DNA from: Actinomycetes bacterium
GTDB taxonomy: Bacteria > Actinomycetota > Acidimicrobiia > Acidimicrobiales > Acidimicrobiaceae
Assembly (NCBI GenBank): GCA_021844725.1
Contig: JAKBSX010000005.1
Coordinates: 1 to 19,413 of the forward strand
Length of the DNA stretch: 19,413 nt
Reading direction: 5' to 3'
The position numbers were made by a program, and so were the translations under genes. Position 1 is the first letter of the stretch; each line of letters opens with the position of its first letter. Positions 13,577 to 19,413 of the stretch are shown here, piece by piece. The notes below the pieces were generated by a model. That model did no database searches, was not told where the DNA came from, and saw nothing but the letters and a program-made list of their open reading frames with translations.

Positions 13577-16252
13577 ATGATGTCGGAATCTAATTTGGTA
13601 CGGCCAGAACTAAGAATTTGGGGAAAGTCCAAGGGATTGAGCTTTCCTTACCCACTTCTTGCCCATCTTGTAGATACGGCGGCTATTGCCTACTCTCTTT
13701 TGCGTACACACCTACCGTCTACTGTCGTAAGTGCTCTTGGTATCGACCGCCGCAATGACGAACAGCTTCGCGGCTTTGCATGTCTTGCAGGACTTCATGA
13801 TACTGGTAAGATTACCCCTGGATTTGAGTCTCAGGACGAGTCATCCAAGGGTATATTGAAGGATGCTGGGTTTGAGTTTCCTGCAGGATCACCACTTCGT
13901 CACGACAAGGCCACGCAACTTTCTATTCCTGAGGCGCTCACTGGTATGGGTATCAATACTTCCCTTGGGGGACCACTCGAGGGCACTCTTGGTATAGCCT
14001 GTATGCTCGGTGGTCATCACGGAATTTTTCATCGCCTTGACAAATCAGAATTTAATCCGGCCGTTCGCTCTTGTCTACTGTACCAAGAGCAACAGCTTGG
14101 TACAGGACTTTGGGAGAAACAACGCATTGCTCATGTTGAGGCGTTGTTTACAGCTACAGGCGCTCCAAGAGCTATTCTTAATTTACACGATCATCAGTTG
14201 GTACTTGGTGCCGGAGTAGTCATGATCTCTGATTGGTTGGCCTCGCAGGAAAGTAATATTGGATCTTCTGATGATTGGCCGGTATGGGAAAATGTCAATT
14301 GGGTAGACTGGTTTGATAGCAAAGTAGAATCTAGTTCGGATATTATTCAATCTGCCGGACTTAGTGCTCCTACTGTGTCTCGGCAAACTTTTATTGAGAT
14401 ATTTAACAAGACACCACGCCCGTTACAGGATACACTGGAGAAGTTTTTCAAAAATCGGGATAGCAGAGCACCTGGCATATTATTTATTACAGCACCAATG
14501 GGGATAGGCAAGACAGAAGCGGCTCTTTTGGCATCCCAATACATGGGGGCACAGGACAGCGGGGTGCTGTTTCTTCTTCCAACAATGGCAACGGCTGATG
14601 CCATGTTTGATCGGGTAGTGGATTATGCCGAACAAGTGGTTGAGGGTGAAATGATTAACGTTTCGCTTGTCCATTCAATGGCATCACTAAATAAGAAGTT
14701 TGATGATTTGCCGAAGATCTTAAGTGACGATGATACCGTTGTCATGTCTGCACAGTGGCTTCGAGGTCGGCATCGCTCCTTGCTTGCACCTATCGCCGCC
14801 GGAACGATTGATCAGCTTCTTGCCGCATCGCTAAAAAGCCGACGGGGATTTTTGCGCTGGCTGGGGTTCTCTGGAAAAACCGTAATTATTGATGAGGCTC
14901 ACTCCTTTGATGCCTACATGCATGGGCTTTTGTGTACAGCACTCAGATGGCTGGGGCGGTTTGGCGTGCCGGTCATCGTTATGTCTGCTACTTTGCCCAA
15001 GAGGATATTGACTGACATGATGAACGCATGGTGCGAGGGAGCAGGTGCCAAGTGTTCAGAGAATGCTAACTTTTACCCTGGGTGGATGTTTATCGACCAC
15101 AACGGCCCAACAGAACTATGCTCAATTCAGGCTGATCCTGTACACCTCAAAGTTAATACTATTTGTGTTTCTGACTGGGAAAATACGTGGAGAGAGAACG
15201 TACAAGAGCGTCTAGCTCCAATTGAGAATGAGGGATGTGCTCTTGTGATTTGCAACACGGTCGGTGATGCTCAGAGTTTGGCTAGATCTCTTGAATCGTG
15301 GGCTAAGGACAATGGGGTTGACCTTATTTGTTTGCATGCTCGATTTCGCCAGAATGACCGTCGTAGAATTACGCAAGAGGTGCTGGCAAAATTTGGACAT
15401 GGTGGACAAGAACGTCCCAGCCGAGCAGTTCTTATTGCCACACAGATTGTTGAGCAGTCGCTGGATGTGGACTTTGATGTTGTCATCAGTTGCCTGGCTC
15501 CTGTGGCGGCACTTCTACAACGAGCTGGGCGTGGACATCGGCACCCTGAGAGGAAACGACCACATAACTTGGATAAGCCAACACTTGAGGTGCTTGTTCC
15601 CGTTGACTCAAATGGAGATATATCATGTCCAACGCGTTGGGGGTTTGTTTATCCGATAGTATATACAGAACGAACATGGAGGTACGCTTTGAAGAAGGGT
15701 GAAGCAACAGAATGGGTTATTCCTGAGGGTGTCCAAGGACTTGTTGATGATATCTACGGGGATCTTGCCGATGTCGAGTCGGATGAGGCACTTTTGGCAC
15801 AGCTTGATCAAGAGTGGCTGGATGCCAGAGCGAACTCTGATGCCAGAATCCCAGTACCTGACGCAATGGCATCCTTGGCTGATCTTACGGCACCTTTTGA
15901 TGACGAACTTCTTTTGGCAACCCGTCTTGGACTCTCTTCGACCCAGGTAATATGTGTATGGGATCACCCGTCCGGTCATACCCTTGACAGGGAAGGTCGT
16001 ATCCCAGTCCCATCGGTTGGAGCTAAGGATGCAATTCGTTCTATCTTGAATGCAGCGGTTCCTGTTAACCAAAAGACAGGTGTTATTCGTTCAATCAAAG
16101 CAGCCTCGAATGTGCCAAACGATTGGGCTAATGATCCGTGGCTGAATGGTGCTGCCACTCTTATTCTTAACCCAGATAGCGCTTCTACTGACATTAACGG
16201 GTGGCATATTTTTCTTGATCCATTAGTCGGCCTTTGTTGGGAGCGTGTATGA
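13577..16252 (+). CDS. cas3: CRISPR-associated helicase/nuclease Cas3 (type I-E)
   Basis: The effector that unwinds and degrades DNA marked by Cascade. In 891 aa the N-terminal HD nuclease domain shows His30 (LLAHLVDT), His74-Asp75 (GLHDTGK) and His147-His148 (LGGHHG). The superfamily 2 helicase follows: Walker A APMGIGKTE with Lys312, DEAH at 439-442, SAT at 470-472, motif V IATQIVEQSLDVDFD and motif VI QRAGRGHRH from Gln648. The C-terminal accessory region (~700-891) ends VGLCWERV. All catalytic motifs are present, so it should be active. ATG 13577 and ATG 13580 are both possible; the ribosome-binding site is weak. Its stop overlaps the cse1 start (ATGATGA), so cas3, cse1 and cse2 are translationally coupled. 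Confidence 0.96.
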   Translation: MMSESNLVRPELRIWGKSKGLSFPYPLLAHLVDTAAIAYSLLRTHLPSTVVSALGIDRRNDEQLRGFACLAGLHDTGKITPGFESQDESSKGILKDAGFEFPAGSPLRHDKATQLSIPEALTGMGINTSLGGPLEGTLGIACMLGGHHGIFHRLDKSEFNPAVRSCLLYQEQQLGTGLWEKQRIAHVEALFTATGAPRAILNLHDHQLVLGAGVVMISDWLASQESNIGSSDDWPVWENVNWVDWFDSKVESSSDIIQSAGLSAPTVSRQTFIEIFNKTPRPLQDTLEKFFKNRDSRAPGILFITAPMGIGKTEAALLASQYMGAQDSGVLFLLPTMATADAMFDRVVDYAEQVVEGEMINVSLVHSMASLNKKFDDLPKILSDDDTVVMSAQWLRGRHRSLLAPIAAGTIDQLLAASLKSRRGFLRWLGFSGKTVIIDEAHSFDAYMHGLLCTALRWLGRFGVPVIVMSATLPKRILTDMMNAWCEGAGAKCSENANFYPGWMFIDHNGPTELCSIQADPVHLKVNTICVSDWENTWRENVQERLAPIENEGCALVICNTVGDAQSLARSLESWAKDNGVDLICLHARFRQNDRRRITQEVLAKFGHGGQERPSRAVLIATQIVEQSLDVDFDVVISCLAPVAALLQRAGRGHRHPERKRPHNLDKPTLEVLVPVDSNGDISCPTRWGFVYPIVYTERTWRYALKKGEATEWVIPEGVQGLVDDIYGDLADVESDEALLAQLDQEWLDARANSDARIPVPDAMASLADLTAPFDDELLLATRLGLSSTQVICVWDHPSGHTLDREGRIPVPSVGAKDAIRSILNAAVPVNQKTGVIRSIKAASNVPNDWANDPWLNGAATLILNPDSASTDINGWHIFLDPLVGLCWERV

Positions 16253-17784
16253 TGACACAACAATTTAATCTGATTTCAGAGCAATGGATACCCGTAACCT
16301 ACTGCGACGGTTCTACAGGTACTGTGGGATGGCGCGATCTTATTGCTAATTCGTCCAACATCATAGACGTATCAACTGATCCTGTCCACATCTACGGGAT
16401 TGTGCTACGACTGGCTACAGCAATCTTTCTTCGCACGCAAGGGGCACCCTTAGGTAACCCTTCTTCAACTGCGTGGCAGGAGTGGGGCGAGGGTCGGCTT
16501 GAAAAAGGCGTAGATGTTGAAGCGCTGGATGAGTACTTGGAGAAGTGGAGTGACCGGTTTTGGTTGATTGATGATACGCACCCGTTTCTTCAAGATCCGG
16601 CAATCGCCACCGAATGCACTGAACGAACATCAACCAATAAATTATTTTTTGATGTGGCATCGGGGAATAATCCCCTCTGGTGGACAAAGATTGCTGATGA
16701 TTACGCAGGTGCTGTTCCCTTTGCAAGGGCAGCCATGGCACTTCTTGGACAGTGGGGTTATGCTGCTGGTGGTAGGTGTACTACCCGCAATGGTATAGCG
16801 AACAGCAAGCAGGCCCCGGAGCGTCAATTCAGCCAGTTTATACCTCGCGGATACACCTTGCTCGAGACTCTTTTGATGTGTTGTACGCCAGCGGACGGTG
16901 ACAGCGATCTTGCCATTAAGGATGCTCCAATATGGGAGCTTGAACCGTCGGATGTGCCAGTTCTTGGACAGTTAGGTCGTTTAACTGCCTCGACACGCGG
17001 ACTCTTGCTATTTGCTAACTCAAAAAACGAAATTGAGTTGGTGGTGAGCACATGGAGCAAGTGGACCACTTCTAAGGAATACAAAGATAAGAAGAATGAA
17101 GAATTTTGGAATGCCGATGTCTTTATGGCTAAGCAGGTAACAGGTAAAAAAGTAAACCCATTCAAACTGTCCATATCCTCTGTAGCTTGGCGAGACTTTC
17201 CATCAATCATGGCAAGCCAAACAGATGATGGTACCTCGTACATTTCTCCTACAGCACTTGATCCGGCACGTAACCCCCTTGGCAAAACGGATGTTTTTTT
17301 TAGATCGGGCGTGACCGTCTTGACGCATTTCGCCGACAAGAGTAAGGACATAGGTTGGAGTCGTAGCGAACTCCCTGGAGTCCTGGCTGCCGGGCCAGCA
17401 AAAGATCCAGCTGCTTTCTTTCGGATATCTCAATTCTGCAAGATTGTCGACAAGATTGTCTTTTCGGTAAAAAGGTCTGTCGTTCGGAAAGCAGAATCAA
17501 AGAAAGACTACCAGGACTTTGTGATGCCCGATGGCGAAATGTTTGTCCAGCAATTATGGCTTGATGCCGAGGACAAGTTTCGTGCAGTTCTACATGGCGA
17601 GCCGTGGGAAGAAGCATCTCGTTGGCTGATACGGAGATATACTAAGCGTTTCGACGAGGCAGTTGCAGGGGTTGAGGTACCACAGCGCTTGGCTGCGACA
17701 TTCCGAACCCGTCAGCTCCTTATTAGGCAGTTTAAGAAAATTACCAAGGATTTTGGATTAGACGAAAGCGAGGTTGTATTATGA
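16249..17784 (+). CDS. cse1: Cascade large subunit Cse1 (CasA/Cas8e)
   Basis: The large subunit of the type I-E surveillance complex; it reads the PAM and recruits Cas3. At 511 aa its length is normal. It opens with MMTQQFNLISEQWIPV, the typical Cse1 N-terminus (FNLI-x-E/D-x-WIPV). Also characteristic are FWLIDDTHPFLQDP near residue 105 and GYAAGGRCTTRNG followed by PERQFSQFIPRGYTLLETLLM near 170-210. The C-terminal four-helix-bundle region ends RQLLIRQFKKITKDF. The start is ATG 16249 or the adjacent ATG 16252, both overlapping the cas3 stop. It overlaps cse2 by four bases (ATGA). No frameshift or missing segment is seen. Confidence 0.93.
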   Translation: MMTQQFNLISEQWIPVTYCDGSTGTVGWRDLIANSSNIIDVSTDPVHIYGIVLRLATAIFLRTQGAPLGNPSSTAWQEWGEGRLEKGVDVEALDEYLEKWSDRFWLIDDTHPFLQDPAIATECTERTSTNKLFFDVASGNNPLWWTKIADDYAGAVPFARAAMALLGQWGYAAGGRCTTRNGIANSKQAPERQFSQFIPRGYTLLETLLMCCTPADGDSDLAIKDAPIWELEPSDVPVLGQLGRLTASTRGLLLFANSKNEIELVVSTWSKWTTSKEYKDKKNEEFWNADVFMAKQVTGKKVNPFKLSISSVAWRDFPSIMASQTDDGTSYISPTALDPARNPLGKTDVFFRSGVTVLTHFADKSKDIGWSRSELPGVLAAGPAKDPAAFFRISQFCKIVDKIVFSVKRSVVRKAESKKDYQDFVMPDGEMFVQQLWLDAEDKFRAVLHGEPWEEASRWLIRRYTKRFDEAVAGVEVPQRLAATFRTRQLLIRQFKKITKDFGLDESEVVL

Positions 17785-18401
17785 CTGATCAATTGCAAAA
17801 TAGCAAAAAAGAGGCGTTAGAACACTCTGATTCTAGCGGCGGAGATACTGCCAGGTATGGGCCTCCCCAATGGGCGATAGAGCTAGTCAATCAGTTAGAA
17901 CGGTGGAAGACAAGTTCAGGGATAATGGCCGATTTACGTCGTGGTCGAGGAAAAAAGCCTATCGACTGTGTATCAATGCATCGATGGGTAAGTCGCTTTG
18001 TGTCGGATGAGCAGGTTGGATCAGGAAAAGAGTGGGCAGTGTATACCGTAGCCTCTCAGTTTGCTCTACACCCTAATCTCAAGTCGTGTAATAGTTCCTT
18101 GGGTATATCCCTCAATCAACTTGTTCGAGGAGGATCGTTCTCTGAACAACAAATTGAATCTCGTTTAATTCGCTTGACTCAGTCACGTACCAGTGCTGAG
18201 CTCTGTCGTCGCATCCCTGGAGTGCTTGCCCTTATCGCCAGCGGAGGAGCATCGCTCTCATGGTCATGGCTTGCCTGGAACATCAACGGATGGGACTTTC
18301 GTTCTTCCTTGGTTGCAAGACAATGGTTACGAGATTTTTATTGGCAAAATCAAATTGTTTTTGAAGTAGAAGTTCCCCACGCACGTGGGGGTGTTTCGTA
18401 G
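17781..18401 (+). CDS. cse2: Cascade small subunit Cse2 (CasB/Cas11e) with a repeat-derived tail
   Basis: The small subunit, two copies of which line the belly of Cascade and hold the displaced DNA strand. In 206 aa a ~65-residue polar N-terminus precedes the helical core: LRRGRGKKPIDCVSMHRWVSRF, EWAVYTVASQFALHP, ESRLIRLTQSRTSAELCRRI and the typical WNINGWDFRSSLVARQWLRDFY. The natural family end is near that last motif. The final residues VPHARGGVS are encoded by a solitary CRISPR-repeat copy (18370-18398), whose stop TAG lies directly after it. The start ATG overlaps the cse1 stop. The repeat probably arrived by recombination or was kept as an RNA-processing site. Confidence 0.92.
   Translation: MTDQLQNSKKEALEHSDSSGGDTARYGPPQWAIELVNQLERWKTSSGIMADLRRGRGKKPIDCVSMHRWVSRFVSDEQVGSGKEWAVYTVASQFALHPNLKSCNSSLGISLNQLVRGGSFSEQQIESRLIRLTQSRTSAELCRRIPGVLALIASGGASLSWSWLAWNINGWDFRSSLVARQWLRDFYWQNQIVFEVEVPHARGGVS
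18370..18398 (+). repeat. Solitary CRISPR repeat inside the 3' end of cse2
   Basis: Aligned with the 28-bp array repeat plus its following G, 24 of 29 bases match; over positions 4-29 it is 24 of 26. The core CCCCACGCACGTGGGG keeps the 6-bp stem exactly and differs only in the loop (GCAC for GCAT). The 3' tag reads GTGTTTCG against GTGTTCCG. The first three bases do not match. It lies in the sense orientation, directly before the cas7e ribosome-binding site, so Cas6e could cut the cas mRNA here. Confidence 0.92.
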
Positions 18402-18403
18402 AT

Positions 18404-18410
18404 AAAGGAG
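18404..18410 (+). promoter_or_regulatory. Ribosome-binding site AAAGGAG of cas7e
   Basis: AAAGGAG sits seven bases before ATG 18418 and only five bases after the solitary CRISPR repeat. A cut at the base of the repeat hairpin would leave it close to the new 5' end. This is the only cas junction in the window without an overlap. Confidence 0.85.
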
Positions 18411-18417
18411 ACAACTA

Positions 18418-19389
18418 ATGTTTATAGATATACATATTATTCAAACTGTTCCGTTCAGCAACCTGAATCGAGACGAGAATGGCACACCCAAGACCGTAGT
18501 CTACGGTGATGCTCTTCGAGCACGGGTATCCAGCCAGTCTTGGAAACGCGCAGCGCGCCTATTGCTAGAGCAGGATGGAGGTATTGGGCGGACATACCGC
18601 ACCCGTTATCCAGATAGGCGCTTGTCAGAGATTCTTGTTAAGGATCATGGCATTGAGACAGAGAAAGCCGAGCAGATTGCGTCTGGTGTCTTTAAGCTGC
18701 TTACTGGCAAAGCAACCAAGGATCAGCCGGATGGTAAGAAGGACGTTGTAGGTTGGTATAGCGATTTTGAACTGAGAGAACTTGCTAAAGTAGCTAAGGA
18801 GCATATTGACGACCTTACCAACCTGACGGGTAAAACTGTCAGTAATGATCTTCAGAAAACGCTCACCGATGTCGTTAGTACCAAGCGTCCTACTACTGTT
18901 GCTCTCTTTGGACGGATGCTGGCAGATAACACAGCAGTCAATGTCGATGCTGCCATGCAGGTGGCACATGCGTTCTCGGTAGATGAAATTGATATTGAGG
19001 ACGACTTCTTTATAGCAACCGAGGATCTGAATAAGCCCGAGGATGGAATGGGTGGAGCTCACATGAATCACGCGGAGTTTGTCTGTGCTACATTCTATCG
19101 CTATGCTACCCTTGATTTTAGTGAGCTAGTAATAAATTGCAACAATGACGATCATGCAGCAACCGATCTCGCCAGAGCTGGGTTGCTGGCGTTTTGTCTC
19201 TCGCTCCCATCAGGCAAGAACAATGTTACTGCTCCGCACAATCTACCAGATATTGTGAGCGTTGCTGTTCGTGGTGATCGACCTGTCTCTTATGCTGCTG
19301 CATTTGAGTCCCCAGTCAAGGCTTCAAGAGAAGGAGGCTATGTCCTCCCTGCGGTCAATGTGCCACCTGCATGGCAGCATCGACATTGA
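18418..19389 (+). CDS. cas7: Cascade backbone Cas7e (CasC), 3' end lost at an inverted junction
   Basis: Six copies of this protein coat the crRNA spacer in Cascade. The N-terminus FIDIHIIQTVPFSNLNRDENGTPK and YGDALRARVSSQSWKRAAR are signature Cas7e segments. Next come the thumb-like insert (KTVSNDLQKTLTDVVSTKRPTTVALFGRMLADN) and VDAAMQVAHAFSVDEIDIEDDFFIATEDL, then GGAHMNHAEFVCATFYRYATLDFSEL. Family proteins are longer than the 323 aa read here. The genuine sequence ends near residue 313 (SREGGYVLPAV). From base 19358 onward the DNA is an inverted copy of 18914-18969, so the last ~10 residues and the stop at 19387-19389 are not natural. Treat it as a 3'-partial gene. cas5e and cas6e would be expected next. 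Confidence 0.92.
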   Translation: MFIDIHIIQTVPFSNLNRDENGTPKTVVYGDALRARVSSQSWKRAARLLLEQDGGIGRTYRTRYPDRRLSEILVKDHGIETEKAEQIASGVFKLLTGKATKDQPDGKKDVVGWYSDFELRELAKVAKEHIDDLTNLTGKTVSNDLQKTLTDVVSTKRPTTVALFGRMLADNTAVNVDAAMQVAHAFSVDEIDIEDDFFIATEDLNKPEDGMGGAHMNHAEFVCATFYRYATLDFSELVINCNNDDHAATDLARAGLLAFCLSLPSGKNNVTAPHNLPDIVSVAVRGDRPVSYAAAFESPVKASREGGYVLPAVNVPPAWQHRH

Positions 19390-19413
19390 CTGCTGTGTTA
19401 TCTGCCAGCATCC
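19358..19413 (-). repeat. Exact inverted copy of 18914-18969 at the window end
   Basis: The last 56 bases are the perfect reverse complement of 18914-18969 in the same cas7e gene, with 388 bases between the arms. The bases ATG (19358-19360) are shared by both sides of the junction, giving microhomology. This pattern is usual for fold-back chimeras formed in amplification or assembly; a real inverted duplication is the alternative. Confidence 0.93.

Noticed and set aside
15264..15659. 131-codon plus-strand frame inside cas3
   Set aside because: A shadow of cas3 in another frame; cas3 motifs V and VI are encoded across it in the annotated frame.

Overview
The window is about 47% GC by eye and comes from a bacterium whose secreted proteins, TadE/TadG-like pilin-type proteins and type I-E CRISPR repeat resemble those of Gram-positive-type lineages (Actinobacteriota, Chloroflexota or Firmicutes). 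I lean weakly to Actinobacteriota. No rRNA, tRNA or housekeeping gene is present to settle it. The content is accessory: surface proteins and a dense set of DNA defence systems.

Layout. (1) 1-1069: 3' part of a secreted LamG-like plus CAP-domain protein. (2) 1678-2571 (-): an unrecognised 297-aa protein. (3) 2894-3020: a decayed lipoprotein start behind a recurrent 5' element. (4) 3233-6941: a type IIS restriction-modification pair, a double-domain Dam-like adenine methylase followed by an AlwI-family endonuclease. (5) 6962-7086 and 8565-8580: repeats resembling insertion-sequence ends, flanking an Mrr-family type IV endonuclease (7400-8320, -). (6) 8702-12805: a surface module of lipoprotein, terminator, secreted protein, two TadE-like proteins and a TadG-like protein. 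(7) 12812-13318: a CRISPR array with nine repeats and eight spacers (six distinct). (8) 13360-13551: a small helix-turn-helix protein. (9) 13577 to the end: type I-E genes cas3, cse1 (cas8e), cse2 (cas11e) and cas7e. The contig ends inside cas7e, so cas5e, cas6e, cas1 and cas2 are not seen.

Three observations stand out. First, three distinct spacers (four of the eight spacer positions) match the surface module immediately upstream of the array at 25/30, 28/33 and 28/33 bases. Nine of the 15 mismatches are synonymous third positions, and the spacers encode almost the same peptides. The spacers were therefore probably taken from a diverged homologue of that operon. Second, the last codons of cse2 are formed by a solitary CRISPR-repeat copy (18370-18398) with its hairpin stem intact, just before the cas7e ribosome-binding site. 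This is a candidate Cas6e cleavage site within the cas mRNA. Third, a roughly 95-bp element with its ribosome-binding site and start codon recurs in front of three unrelated reading frames (2894, 8615, 13320), and the third copy is fused to a truncated CRISPR repeat.

One caution: the last 56 bases are an exact inverted copy of 18914-18969, so the cas7e end is probably a fold-back chimera or a rearrangement, not a natural C-terminus.
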